Part shown: piece by piece, positions 16,977 through 26,816 of the stretch
How the letters are laid out: every line of letters begins with the position of its first letter
How positions within the stretch are numbered: the stretch's first letter is position 1
Assembly (NCBI GenBank): GCA_029288615.1
Contig: JARIGV010000018.1
Location: 1 to 38,899 of the forward strand
Length of the DNA: 38,899 nt
Source of the DNA: Candidatus Tayloriibacteriota bacterium
GTDB taxonomy: Bacteria > Patescibacteriota > Minisyncoccia > Phycocordibacterales > CAIRYW01
Direction: 5' to 3'
Position numbers and translations under genes: made by a program
The notes under the pieces: generated by a model
What the model was told of the DNA's origin: nothing
Seen by the model: the letters and a program-made list of their open reading frames with translations, nothing else
The model's database searches: none

Positions 16977-18089
16977 ATGGATAATCCTTTTAAAAAATTT
17001 TTTGAACCGCAAGATACAAACGTGATCGGCGTCGATATCGGAGCATCGGCGATTAAAATCGTGCAGGTTGCAAAAGTAAAAGGGAAGGCAGTACTGAAAA
17101 CATACGGCTCACTCGCGCTTGGCCCCTATGCCGGACTTACGATCGGACAAGCAACAAATCTTACGCCAGATAAAATTTCTGGCGTGATCATGGATCTTCT
17201 TAAAGAAGCAAATATTACAACAAGAAATTCTGGTGTGTCGATTCCACTCCGCCAGTCTCTTGTATCTCTTATTGAAATGCCTCCGCTTCCAGAAAAGGAA
17301 CTTCAGTCAATGATTCCGATCGAAGCGAGAAAATTTATTCCAGTACCAATAAATGAAGTAACTCTCGACTGGTGGCTTATTCCAAAAGAGGAGGATAAAA
17401 CTTTTGATTTTGAAACTGTGTCAAACCAGGAGCCGCCAAAACCAAAGACAGAAGTGCTTGTGGTGTCTATTCATAATGAAATTCTCAATAGCTATTCAGC
17501 GATTGTTCGTGATGCGAATTTGCATACGACATTTTTTGAAATTGAAATGTTTGCTGCGATCCGTTCGCTCATCGACCGTGAGCTTTCTCCAGTGATGATC
17601 TTTGATATGGGGGCAGCATCGACAAAACTTTATATTGTTGAAAGAGGAATCATCAGAAAATCTCATATCGTCAATCGCGGCTCGCAAGATATTACACTTT
17701 CAATTTCTCAAGGACTTCAGATCACGCCAGAGAAAGCAGAAAAAATAAAAAGAAATCTTGGCAACTCAGGCGAGGCAGATGCAAAAACAATCTACGGCAT
17801 TATCGACCTTACCCTCGACTACATTTTTTCTGAAGCAGGAACGGTACTTTTGGGATATCAGAAGCGATATAGCAAGAGTATTGGACGTGTGTATCTCACA
17901 GGAGGAGGTGTGGCAATGAAAGGATTTCTTGAATATGCAAAATCTCGTTTTCAGACAGAGGTAGTAATGGGGGATCCATTTGCAAAAGTGGAGACACCAG
18001 CATTCCTTGGAGAAATTCTTAAAACATCGGGTTTGGATTTTGCTGTTGCTGTCGGTTTGGCACTTCGAAAGCTTCAGGAGTTTGATTGA
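16977..18089 (+). CDS. pilM: Type IV pilus assembly protein PilM
   Basis: VIGVDIGASAIKIVQVAK, MIFDMGAASTKLYIVERG, VYLTGGGVAMKGFLEY. Confidence 0.93.
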   Translation: MDNPFKKFFEPQDTNVIGVDIGASAIKIVQVAKVKGKAVLKTYGSLALGPYAGLTIGQATNLTPDKISGVIMDLLKEANITTRNSGVSIPLRQSLVSLIEMPPLPEKELQSMIPIEARKFIPVPINEVTLDWWLIPKEEDKTFDFETVSNQEPPKPKTEVLVVSIHNEILNSYSAIVRDANLHTTFFEIEMFAAIRSLIDRELSPVMIFDMGAASTKLYIVERGIIRKSHIVNRGSQDITLSISQGLQITPEKAEKIKRNLGNSGEADAKTIYGIIDLTLDYIFSEAGTVLLGYQKRYSKSIGRVYLTGGGVAMKGFLEYAKSRFQTEVVMGDPFAKVETPAFLGEILKTSGLDFAVAVGLALRKLQEFD

Positions 18090-18201
18090 GGTAGGTGAAA
18101 AGGGAAAAATCTCGTAAAGAAAGTTGTTGGTGTGGATGCAAAAGAGATTTCCCCTGTTTATAATATATGTACGAGGTGTAATTTAATGTACAATATCTAG
18201 C

Positions 18202-18963
18202 GTGGAGACAAAGTTCCAGACATCATTCATACCTAAAGCATCACTCACTCCGCAAACTTCTTACGAGAAGCCGGCGGTAGGACTTTTTCTTTTTCTTGCA
18301 ACGATCGCTTTTATCGCGAGTCTCATTATCGCTGCGGGAGCTTTTGGATACAGAGCATATCTTCAAAATCAAACAAATGTCGTAAAGACAAATCTTGATA
18401 AAAACGTGAAGGCGTTTGAGCCCGATACGATCGAATCATATGTTCGTCTTGAGAATCGCCTCAATACTGCACAAAAACTTCTCAATCAGCATATCGCTAC
18501 GACAAATCTTTTTTCTTATCTTTCGCAGAACACTTTGAAGTCTGTGCGCTTTACTGATTTTAAATATGATCTTGGTGCAGACGGCTCTGTCACACTCACA
18601 ATGAACGGTCAGGCAGCAAGCTACAACTCAGTGGCGTACCAGTCGCAGATTTTTGGACAGGATAAGAATTTGAAGAATCCAATATTTTCAAATCTCGATC
18701 TCGATGAAAAAGGAAATGTTGTTTTCAACTTCACAACAAAAGTTGATCCAGGACTTCTCTACTACGCAGGTAGTGTGAACAAAAGACAAAACAATGATTA
18801 CCAGCAGGGAACAGTAACAAGTGATGCGAATAATACACCAGATATTTCTGGCGGCAGCACGGGCACTACAGGAACTTCGAATGGAAATGTTTTTGGCGGA
18901 ACAACGGGAGGAGCGACAGATGGATCAGCGGGATCTACTAATGGTGGAAGCACTTCACAATAA
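18202..18963 (+). CDS. pilN: PilN-like type IV pilus assembly protein (GTG start)
   Basis: Single N-terminal TM, position between pilM and pilO-like; start codon gtg at 18202. Confidence 0.7.
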   Translation: METKFQTSFIPKASLTPQTSYEKPAVGLFLFLATIAFIASLIIAAGAFGYRAYLQNQTNVVKTNLDKNVKAFEPDTIESYVRLENRLNTAQKLLNQHIATTNLFSYLSQNTLKSVRFTDFKYDLGADGSVTLTMNGQAASYNSVAYQSQIFGQDKNLKNPIFSNLDLDEKGNVVFNFTTKVDPGLLYYAGSVNKRQNNDYQQGTVTSDANNTPDISGGSTGTTGTSNGNVFGGTTGGATDGSAGSTNGGSTSQ

Positions 18964-18965
18964 AT

Positions 18966-19505
18966 ATGAAATCAATCGTACCACTCATTCTCATAGCAGT
19001 CTCGATCGCAGTCTTTGTATTTTTTACAGATGGTGTCTATCAAGACATTCAGGCTATTTCTGCGCAGAAGGCGGATTATGATTCTGCACTTTCACGATCA
19101 CGAGATGTGCTCACAAAACGCGATCAACTCGCACAGCAATACAAACAATTTTCAGGAAACGATCTTGATGCGATTCAGAAACTTCTTCCTGACCATGTCG
19201 ATAACATTCAGCTTATTTTCGATCTTAATGCTATCGCACAGTCGAAAGGAATTACTCTCAAGGGTATAAAAATCACTGAGGAAAAAGTATCAACTGATTC
19301 TTCGCTTGGTCCAAACAGCAAACCATATGCATCAATCCTCGTATCATTTAAAGCGACTGCGTCATATGAAAACTTCCTTGATTTCCTTAATCAGGTAGAA
19401 CAGAGTCTTCGACTTGTTGATGTGACGTCACTTTCATTTAAGGCGAATGATAAAGATTCATACGATATCAATGCTTCGGTAAGAACATATTGGCTCAAAC
19501 AATAA
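18966..19505 (+). CDS. pilO: PilO-like type IV pilus assembly protein
   Basis: N-terminal TM, coiled coil, LLPDHVDNIQLIFDLNAIAQSKGITLKGI. Confidence 0.8.
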   Translation: MKSIVPLILIAVSIAVFVFFTDGVYQDIQAISAQKADYDSALSRSRDVLTKRDQLAQQYKQFSGNDLDAIQKLLPDHVDNIQLIFDLNAIAQSKGITLKGIKITEEKVSTDSSLGPNSKPYASILVSFKATASYENFLDFLNQVEQSLRLVDVTSLSFKANDKDSYDINASVRTYWLKQ

Positions 19506-19506
19506 T

Positions 19507-19980
19507 ATGAATGATCTCTTCCAAAAAATGAAAAAACCTCTCGTCATTGTTGCGATCTTTTTGGTGTGTTTCATTGCATACAATTATCTAAAGCCTTCTA
19601 CACCAACAGGAACTCTTTCTTCTGCAACAGGGGCAACTGGGGGAGCAGGTACAACATCACAAAGCCCAGGACAATCTATTTTGCCACTCCTTCTTAAAAT
19701 AAAAGACGTGTCTTTCAATGCTCAGTTCTTCAACGATCCAGCATTTCACAGTCTTGTTGATTACACACAACCGATTGTGCCGGAAGATGCAGGAAGAGAT
19801 AATCCTTTTGCACCAACAAGTGCAACAAGTGCATCATCGTCTGTTGAAAGTCTGGGATATGTTGATCAGCCAATTACATCGGATACAAGCGCACCAAAAA
19901 CAACAAGCGCAACATCATCGCTACAGGCCGCTTCAAAAACTACTACAACAGGATCTGGCGCGAAGACAACAGCAAAATAA
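19507..19980 (+). CDS. Membrane-anchored, Ser/Thr/Ala-rich protein in PilP position
   Basis: TM helix then low complexity; DNPFAP motif; position after pilO. Confidence 0.6.
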   Translation: MNDLFQKMKKPLVIVAIFLVCFIAYNYLKPSTPTGTLSSATGATGGAGTTSQSPGQSILPLLLKIKDVSFNAQFFNDPAFHSLVDYTQPIVPEDAGRDNPFAPTSATSASSSVESLGYVDQPITSDTSAPKTTSATSSLQAASKTTTTGSGAKTTAK

Positions 19981-19983
19981 GCC

Positions 19984-21705
19984 ATGCATCTTATAGACAT
20001 TCTCGTAAAAAAGAACCTTCTTACAGCAGGCGATGCTCGTAAGATAAATGATGAAATAAAACTTTCAGGTGAGCCGGTTGAGGCGGCCTTGAAGCGTTTT
20101 GGTGTGTCGCCAGAAAATATTCTCGCATCAAAAGGAGAGTATTACGGTATCCCAACTCTAGCAATCGATAATTCAAATATTTCTTTTGAAGTACTTAAAT
20201 ATATTCCAGAAGAATCTGCACAGTACTATAAAGTGATCCCCCTTGATGTGAAGGATAAGACACTTATTGTAGGAATCGTAAACCCAGACAATGTTGAAGC
20301 AAAAGATGCGGTAAACTTCATCTCATCAAAAAATGATATGCCGTTTAAATTCGTCCTCATCTCTGAGGAAGATTTTACAAAAGCGGTAGAGTCGTACAAA
20401 GGTCTTTCGGGGGAAGTAACAAAAGCACTTACAGAACTTGAAACAGATCTTTCTGACGAAGAAAAAGAACTTCAAAATCACGAAGAGAATCTGACACAAA
20501 AGATCAATCAGACAAATATCATTGAAGATGCGCCGGTAACAAAGATTGTAGCGACGATTCTTCGTTATGCTATTGAAGGAGAAGCGTCCGACGTGCACAT
20601 TGAGCCAATGACCGATAAAGTACGCGTGCGATTCCGACTTGATGGTACTCTTCACACATCACTTATTTTGCCACTTAAGGTTCTCAATGCTGTTGTTGCT
20701 CGTATCAAAATTCTTTCAAACGTGAAGCTTGATGAAAAACGAAAGCCGCAAGACGGACGCTTCTCAGCGCGTATCGACGGACGAAAAATCGACTTTCGAG
20801 TATCGACATTTCCAACATATTACGGAGAGAAAGTGGTGATGCGAATTCTCGATCAGGCGAAAGGTGTAAAAACTATTTACGATCTCGGACTTTCTCCAAA
20901 GAATTTGCAACTCATGAAAGATGCGATCAAAAGACCTTACGGCCTCATTCTTATTTCAGGACCGACAGGATCTGGAAAGACAACAACTCTGTATTCAATG
21001 CTTTCAGAGATCGATAGAGAAACAAACAACGTGCTTTCACTCGAAGATCCAGTGGAATACAACGTAGAAGGAATGAGCCAGTCGCAAGTGCATCCTGAGA
21101 TCGGCTACACCTTTGCTACTGGACTTCGAACAACACTTCGACAAGACCCTGACATCATCATGGTAGGTGAGATTCGTGATAAGGAAACCGCCCAGCTTGC
21201 TGTGCAAGCGGCCCTCACCGGACACTTGGTGCTTTCAACAATTCACACCAATGATTCACTTGGTGTAGTGCCACGACTTATTGATATGGGTGTTGATCCA
21301 TATCTTATTGCACCAACACTTATTCTTTCGATGGCACAGCGACTTGTGTCAAAGATTTGCCCTGGAGCAGAGAAGACAATCCCTGTTGAGGGAAGCATTA
21401 AGGTGATGTTTGAAAAACAGTTTGAAGATCTACCTGAAGAATTTAAAAGCGAAATTCCTCCATTCAAAGAAGTCTGTGAAGCAGTCACAACCCCAGATTG
21501 TCCAAAAGGTACACGTGGACGAGAAGCTGTATTCGAGATGTTTAAAATGGATAAAGAGCTTGAGAAAGTTATTCTTTCAAATCCGACTGAGCCTGAGATC
21601 TGGAAGGTTGTACGTAAAAATGGAATGATTACAATGCGTGAAGATGCGATGATCAAGGCGCTTCGTAAGCAAATTCCATTCGAGGAAGTGAACAACCTCG
21701 TTTAG
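19984..21705 (+). CDS. pilB: Type IV pilus extension ATPase PilB/GspE
   Basis: LILISGPTGSGKTTTLYSML, LSLEDPVEY, QDPDIIMVGEIRDKETAQLAVQAALTGHLVLSTIHTND. Confidence 0.95.
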   Translation: MHLIDILVKKNLLTAGDARKINDEIKLSGEPVEAALKRFGVSPENILASKGEYYGIPTLAIDNSNISFEVLKYIPEESAQYYKVIPLDVKDKTLIVGIVNPDNVEAKDAVNFISSKNDMPFKFVLISEEDFTKAVESYKGLSGEVTKALTELETDLSDEEKELQNHEENLTQKINQTNIIEDAPVTKIVATILRYAIEGEASDVHIEPMTDKVRVRFRLDGTLHTSLILPLKVLNAVVARIKILSNVKLDEKRKPQDGRFSARIDGRKIDFRVSTFPTYYGEKVVMRILDQAKGVKTIYDLGLSPKNLQLMKDAIKRPYGLILISGPTGSGKTTTLYSMLSEIDRETNNVLSLEDPVEYNVEGMSQSQVHPEIGYTFATGLRTTLRQDPDIIMVGEIRDKETAQLAVQAALTGHLVLSTIHTNDSLGVVPRLIDMGVDPYLIAPTLILSMAQRLVSKICPGAEKTIPVEGSIKVMFEKQFEDLPEEFKSEIPPFKEVCEAVTTPDCPKGTRGREAVFEMFKMDKELEKVILSNPTEPEIWKVVRKNGMITMREDAMIKALRKQIPFEEVNNLV

Positions 21706-21737
21706 GAGATAATTGTTCGTGTTATAATAAAAATACT

Positions 21738-22133
21738 ATGAATGAACTAAAGAAATACAAAGTTGTAATTGTTGATGACGACAAGTTTTTGCTTAACATG
21801 TACACAATGAAGTTCACGAAAGCTGGACTCGATGTAACTGCGATTGGTGACCCGACAGAAGCTCTTGAGAAAATGCGCACAGGACTTCCGGCAGATATTG
21901 TTCTTCTTGATATGGTGATGCCTGGAATGGACGGTCTCGAACTTCTCGCAAAGATTCGCGAAGAGAAACTCATGAAAGATGCTGTATTTATTGTCCTTTC
22001 AAACCAAGGACAGCAAAGTGATATCGATAAAGCAAAGCAGTTTGGTATTCAAGGTTACATTGTGAAGGCGACAACGATCCCATCAGAAGTTCTCAAAGAG
22101 ATCGTTCGCATCGCTGAGGAGAATGGAAAATAA
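21738..22133 (+). CDS. CheY-like response regulator receiver protein
   Basis: KVVIVDDDKFLLNMY, VLLDMVMPGMDGLEL, FIVLSNQ, YIVKATT. Confidence 0.95.
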   Translation: MNELKKYKVVIVDDDKFLLNMYTMKFTKAGLDVTAIGDPTEALEKMRTGLPADIVLLDMVMPGMDGLELLAKIREEKLMKDAVFIVLSNQGQQSDIDKAKQFGIQGYIVKATTIPSEVLKEIVRIAEENGK

Positions 22134-22149
22134 TTAAAAAGATCATTCA

Positions 22150-23211
22150 ATGGACTATCAAAAAGAAATCGAGGAACTCATAGAAACAGTGATGCGAGAA
22201 GGTGCATCGGACCTTCATCTTTCAGAAGGGAGAAGTCCAACAATTCGTGTGAATGGAAATCTCATTCCTCTTGTTAAGAAGCCAGCACTCAAAAGAGAAG
22301 ATACAGAAGGATTTCTTTCTATTCTTACGACAAAAGAAAATAAGGATCGATTCTTTGTAAACCAGGAACTCGATTTTTCATACAACTATAAAGAGAAAGC
22401 TCGATTTCGTGGTAATGCATATTTTCAGCAGGCGCACATTTCGATCGCGCTTCGTTTTGTACCAAAAGTTATCAAGACTTTACAAGAATTAAAATTGCCT
22501 CAAACTCTTTCAGATTTTGCACGACGAAAGCAAGGATTTTTCCTCGTGGTAGGTCCTGTGGGACAAGGAAAGACGACAACGCTCGCATCAATGGTAGAAC
22601 TTATCAACGAAGAGCGAGCAGAGCATATTGTGACGATTGAAGATCCAATCGAATATATTTATGATCAGAAAAAATCTATCATCGATCAACGTGAAGTGCA
22701 TACTGATACAAAAGATTTCGCAGGAGCGCTTCAGTCAGTGCTTCGAGAAGATGTGAATGTGCTTTTGGTCGGTGAGATGCGAGGACCTGAAACAATGTCT
22801 GCAGCTGTTACTGCAGCAGAAACAGGACACCTTGTATTCTCTACGCTTCATACAAATAATGCTGCGCAGACTATCGACCGAATCATCGACTCATTCCCAG
22901 CGGGGCAGCAAGATCAGATTCGTATCCAGCTTGCAGGATCTCTCATTGGAGTATTTTCACAGCGACTCGTGCCTCGTATTTCTGGAGGGCAGATTCCTGC
23001 GTACGAGCTTCTTATTGTAAACAGCGCGGTAGAAAATCTTATCCGAGAAAAAAGAATTCACGAGATCGATACAGTGATTGAGACAAGTTCGGGAGAAGGA
23101 ATGATTGATATGAACAGATGCCTCGCTGATCTTGTGAGAGCGGGAGAGATCACCATTGAGAATGCGTACAAATATGCATTCAATCCAAAGACACTTGAAA
23201 GAATGATTTAA
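22150..23211 (+). CDS. pilT: Type IV pilus retraction ATPase PilT
   Basis: GASDLHLSEGRSPTIRVNG, VVGPVGQGKTTTLASM, REDVNVLLVGEMRGPETMSAAVTAAETGHLVFSTLHTNNAAQTIDRIIDSFP. Confidence 0.95.
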   Translation: MDYQKEIEELIETVMREGASDLHLSEGRSPTIRVNGNLIPLVKKPALKREDTEGFLSILTTKENKDRFFVNQELDFSYNYKEKARFRGNAYFQQAHISIALRFVPKVIKTLQELKLPQTLSDFARRKQGFFLVVGPVGQGKTTTLASMVELINEERAEHIVTIEDPIEYIYDQKKSIIDQREVHTDTKDFAGALQSVLREDVNVLLVGEMRGPETMSAAVTAAETGHLVFSTLHTNNAAQTIDRIIDSFPAGQQDQIRIQLAGSLIGVFSQRLVPRISGGQIPAYELLIVNSAVENLIREKRIHEIDTVIETSSGEGMIDMNRCLADLVRAGEITIENAYKYAFNPKTLERMI

Positions 23212-23220
23212 TAATCCACT

Positions 23221-24426
23221 ATGCTTTTCAATTACAGAGCAATCGATAGTACAGGTCAGGAGACAACAGGATCAATTGAAGCCTTGAATGTTGATGTTGC
23301 TATTGCAGCACTTCAGCGACGAGGTCTTGTGATTGAAACGATCAATTCGCCAGAAGACAAAGACATTTTTTCAAAGAATCTTAGTTTCTTTGATCGTGTG
23401 AGCAATAAAGATGTTGTGATTCTTTCACGACAGATGGCGACACTTTTTGCAGCTCAGGTGTCTGCACTTCGAGTATTTCGACTTCTTGCTTCTGAAACAG
23501 AAAACAAAAATCTTGGACGAAAACTCGCAGAGATTGCTGATGATATTCAGGGAGGAGCAAACATTTCTAAAGCGCTTTCAAAACATCCAAAAGTTTTCAC
23601 ACCATTTTACGTCAACATGGTGCGTGCCGGCGAAGAATCAGGAAAACTTGATGAGACATTTACATACTTGGCAGACTATTTGGACCGTAACTATGCGGTA
23701 ACAAGCAAGGCAAAGAATGCACTTATTTATCCTGCGTTCGTGGTCTTTACTTTCATTGCAGTGATGTCGCTTATGCTTACGATCGTAATTCCAAAGGTTG
23801 CAAATATCATTACAGAATCTGGTCAGCAAATTCCAATCTATACACAAATCGTTATTGGCCTTTCAAATTTCCTCGTCAATTACGGTCTTTTCATCCTTGT
23901 TGCACTTGTTATTTTTGGATTCTTTTTCTTCCGATCAACTCGTGGTTCGAAAGGGGCGCTCATGCTCGATCAAGCAAAGATTAATATTCCTTATGTGGGA
24001 ACACTCTATCGAAAACTTTATCTTTCTCGTATTGCTGACAACATGAACACAATGCTTGTCTCAGGAATCCCAATGATAAAGGTACTTGAACTCACTGCTG
24101 ATGTGGTAGATAACAAAGTGTATGAAAATATTTTGCTTTCCTCTCTTGAACTTGTGAAAGGTGGAAGCTCTCTTTCAGATGCTTTTTCAAAATACTCAGA
24201 TATTCCTTCAATCGTGGTGCAGATGGCAAAGATTGGTGAGGAAACCGGAGAGCTCGGACATATCCTTGATACTTTGGCGAAATTCTATCAACGAGAAGTT
24301 ATTAACGCCGTGGACACTCTTGTGGATCTTATCGAACCGGTAATGATCGTTCTTCTTGGTCTTGGTGTGGCATTCCTCCTTGCGTCCGTTCTCATCCCGA
24401 TCTACAACATCTCAGCGTCAATTTAA
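23221..24426 (+). CDS. pilC: Type IV pilus inner-membrane platform protein PilC/GspF
   Basis: LSRQMATLFAAQVSALRVF.., MVRAGEESGKLDETFTYLADYLDR, AKIGEETGELGHILDTLAKFYQREV. Confidence 0.95.
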   Translation: MLFNYRAIDSTGQETTGSIEALNVDVAIAALQRRGLVIETINSPEDKDIFSKNLSFFDRVSNKDVVILSRQMATLFAAQVSALRVFRLLASETENKNLGRKLAEIADDIQGGANISKALSKHPKVFTPFYVNMVRAGEESGKLDETFTYLADYLDRNYAVTSKAKNALIYPAFVVFTFIAVMSLMLTIVIPKVANIITESGQQIPIYTQIVIGLSNFLVNYGLFILVALVIFGFFFFRSTRGSKGALMLDQAKINIPYVGTLYRKLYLSRIADNMNTMLVSGIPMIKVLELTADVVDNKVYENILLSSLELVKGGSSLSDAFSKYSDIPSIVVQMAKIGEETGELGHILDTLAKFYQREVINAVDTLVDLIEPVMIVLLGLGVAFLLASVLIPIYNISASI

Positions 24427-24440
24427 GAAAAAAGAAAGAA

Positions 24441-24474
24441 AAATGCCGCGCAAGCAAGGCTTGCGCGGCATTTT
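24441..24474. terminator. Terminator with GCCGCGCAAGC stem
   Basis: aaatgccgcgcaagc-aag-gcttgcgcggcatttt, perfect 15-bp stem. Confidence 0.85.
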
Positions 24475-24512
24475 ATCTTTTCTTTATTTTTACTTTATCC
24501 CCACCACCCCCT

Positions 24513-24542
24513 TTGTGAGGGGAAAGCAATGCCCTGTATAAT
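24513..24542 (+). promoter_or_regulatory. Promoter of first pilin gene
   Basis: TTGTGA-18-TATAAT; ~100-nt leader before ATG 24649. Confidence 0.65.
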
Positions 24543-24648
24543 ATTCATATAACTTTGGCATTATTAATTAAAGCCATTGGTCGAATTAAAGCCTGTCTCT
24601 GGCTCAAAAGAGAAAATTAATTAGATTATTAAAAGTAAATTTAACACA

Positions 24649-25029
24649 ATGTCTACTAAAAGAGGTTTCACTTTGATCGAACTCCTTGTTGTGATCGCGA
24701 TCATCGGTATTCTTTCATCTGTCGTTCTTGCATCTCTTAACACAGCTCGAACAAAGGCAAACGTTGCAGCTTTCAAATCTGAAGTTTCAGCGGTTCAGCC
24801 TCAGCTCGTCGCACTTTGTGACGGAAGCTACACAGGTTCTATCACATCATCTAACGCGTCTGGTCTTGCTTCAACAACAAACCACGCTCTCGGAACTGAT
24901 GCTGGAGGCGGATGTGCATCTGACGGAAGCTTCAGAGTTACATTTGCTGCAAACAAGTCAGACGTAGTCTCATCTTGCGGAACAGCAACTGTGACTGCTA
25001 CCTCTACTTCATTTGCATCAGGCTGCTAA
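24649..25029 (+). CDS. Type IV prepilin, likely major pilin
   Basis: MSTKRGFTLIELLVVIAIIGILSSVVLASL; own promoter and terminator. Confidence 0.93.
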   Translation: MSTKRGFTLIELLVVIAIIGILSSVVLASLNTARTKANVAAFKSEVSAVQPQLVALCDGSYTGSITSSNASGLASTTNHALGTDAGGGCASDGSFRVTFAANKSDVVSSCGTATVTATSTSFASGC

Positions 25030-25049
25030 GTTTGACCAAATTCAACTAA

Positions 25050-25081
25050 AAGAAATCCCCGAAAGGGGATTTCTTTTTTTT
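25050..25081 (+). terminator. Strong terminator after first pilin
   Basis: aaagaaatcccc-gaaa-ggggatttcttttttt. Confidence 0.9.
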
Positions 25082-25139
25082 ATGGCCAAAATAATGCATG
25101 CTACAATACATTCACACATTAAAAGCTTTGAATAATCTC

Positions 25140-25520
25140 ATGAATAAAAATAAAGGTTTTACACTCATCGAACTCCTTGTTGTGATCGCGATCATCGGTA
25201 TTCTTTCATCGGTGGTCCTTTCATCTCTTTCAAGCGCAAGACAAAAAGCACAGACTGCAGCTGCTCAATCCTCAATGCGATCAGTTGTTCCGGCAGCACT
25301 CGTATGTCTCGATAACGGACAGACTCTTACAAACCCACCAACTATTGGAAGTCCGATTTGTACAGGTTCATCAGCGACATGGCCAACTCTCGGCGGAGAT
25401 TTTGCATACACAGCATCTTCAACATCCGATACATCAGCGGGCACATTCTCGTTTTCTGCGGATTCAGCAACTCTCGGTCAGGAAATCTACTGTAACCAGA
25501 ATACCTGCACAACTTTCTAA
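25140..25520 (+). CDS. Type IV prepilin, second paralogue
   Basis: MNKNKGFTLIELLVVIAIIGILSSVVLSSL; start taken at 25140 rather than 25098. Confidence 0.9.
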   Translation: MNKNKGFTLIELLVVIAIIGILSSVVLSSLSSARQKAQTAAAQSSMRSVVPAALVCLDNGQTLTNPPTIGSPICTGSSATWPTLGGDFAYTASSTSDTSAGTFSFSADSATLGQEIYCNQNTCTTF

Positions 25521-25538
25521 ATCATTTTATTTTCTAGC

Positions 25539-25937
25539 ATGAGAAATCTATTTCTTCGACGAGGTTTTACATTGATGGAACTTATGGTGGTGATCGCCAT
25601 CATCGCAGTGCTTGCATCCGTCGCGATTGTCGACTATTCGCATGTGAAAGGAAAGAGTCGTGACGGCAGGCGAGCAGTGGAGCTTAAAGAGCTTGATGCA
25701 GCTGCACAAAAATATTTCCAGGATAATTATAAATATCCTTCAACTCTTGCAGATCTAACGTCTTACTTTGATCCGGGAAATTTTCCAAAAGATCCGCTCA
25801 CTGGATTTCCTTATGACTATGAGACAAATGGTTCTGATTATTGCTTGGGAGCACATATGGAAGAGATTTCAAACTCAGTGACTTGCGGAGCGCTTCTTAA
25901 CGGATCGGGGGACAACTATAAGATCTCAAGTCAGTAA
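25539..25937 (+). CDS. Type IV pilin-like/GspG-like protein
   Basis: RRGFTLMELMVVIAIIAVLASVAIVDY; YPSTLADLTSYFDPGNFPKDPLTGFPYDYE. Confidence 0.9.
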   Translation: MRNLFLRRGFTLMELMVVIAIIAVLASVAIVDYSHVKGKSRDGRRAVELKELDAAAQKYFQDNYKYPSTLADLTSYFDPGNFPKDPLTGFPYDYETNGSDYCLGAHMEEISNSVTCGALLNGSGDNYKISSQ

Positions 25938-26000
25938 TTCTGCTAATTTTGGGTACGATTTTTGCTTCTCGCTCGGGGTCTTTCGTTCTATAATTAACTC

Positions 26001-26813
26001 ATGTATATTTTCGCACTTCTAACATTCATTTTCGGTACAATCATCGGAAGTTTTCTTAATGTCTTGGTGCTCCGACTCAAAACAGGAAGAGGTGTTACAG
26101 GGCGATCGTTTTGTTTTTCGTGCGGCAAAACTCTCTACGCACTCGAACTCATCCCTCTGGTAAGTTACCTCGTTCTTGGAGGTAAATGCAGCAAATGCAA
26201 ATCGCCTATATCTATTCAATATCCTTTGGTTGAATTTACGACTGGGATTGTTTTCGCGGCGATCTTTCTTTCGCTCGGTGAGAAGCTTCTTCTCATGTCA
26301 CCACTCGTACTTCCGTACTACTTTCTGATGTTTAGTATTCTTATTGCTATATCTGTCTACGACATGCGTCACGGCATCGTGCCTGACGGTCTTGTTTTTA
26401 CATTTGATGTCGTGGCACTTCTCGGGCTTTTTCTTTCATACGATCTTCATTCCCTTATAACAATGCCTGGTCTTCTCGATCTCCTCGCTGGACCGCTTCT
26501 TTTCCTTCCATTTTTCTGTCTGTGGTTTTTCTCAAAGGGAAGATGGATGGGTCTTGGTGATGGAAAACTAGCATTAGGTATCGGTTGGATGCTCGGTCTT
26601 GCAGGCGGAGTTTCATCAATCATTCTTGCGTTTTGGATCGGTGCAGCATTTGCACTTTTCCTACTTATTGCATCTTCTTTTTCAAAAAAGAAAGTAGGAC
26701 TTAAAAGCGAAGTGCCGTTCGTACCATTTATGGCTCTCGGTGTGCTTTTTGCTTTCCTTTATCATCTCGACATACTTCACATCCCACTTCTTTATTCACT
26801 TTTCCTAAGTTAA
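26001..26813 (+). CDS. pilD: Prepilin peptidase
   Basis: FGTIIGSFLNVLVLRL, CFSCG..CSKCKSPISIQYPLVE, VYDMRHGIVPDGL, MGLGDGKLALGIG. Confidence 0.95.
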   Translation: MYIFALLTFIFGTIIGSFLNVLVLRLKTGRGVTGRSFCFSCGKTLYALELIPLVSYLVLGGKCSKCKSPISIQYPLVEFTTGIVFAAIFLSLGEKLLLMSPLVLPYYFLMFSILIAISVYDMRHGIVPDGLVFTFDVVALLGLFLSYDLHSLITMPGLLDLLAGPLLFLPFFCLWFFSKGRWMGLGDGKLALGIGWMLGLAGGVSSIILAFWIGAAFALFLLIASSFSKKKVGLKSEVPFVPFMALGVLFAFLYHLDILHIPLLYSLFLS

Positions 26814-26816
26814 GAC

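Noticed and set aside
18090-18201. Riboswitch or attenuator in the pilM-pilN gap
   Set aside because: Only a short imperfect stem (aaatctc..gagattt) was found; no conserved riboswitch features.
21243-21695. 150 aa minus-strand ORF inside pilB
   Set aside because: Antisense shadow ORF; Ser/Ile-rich low-information sequence.
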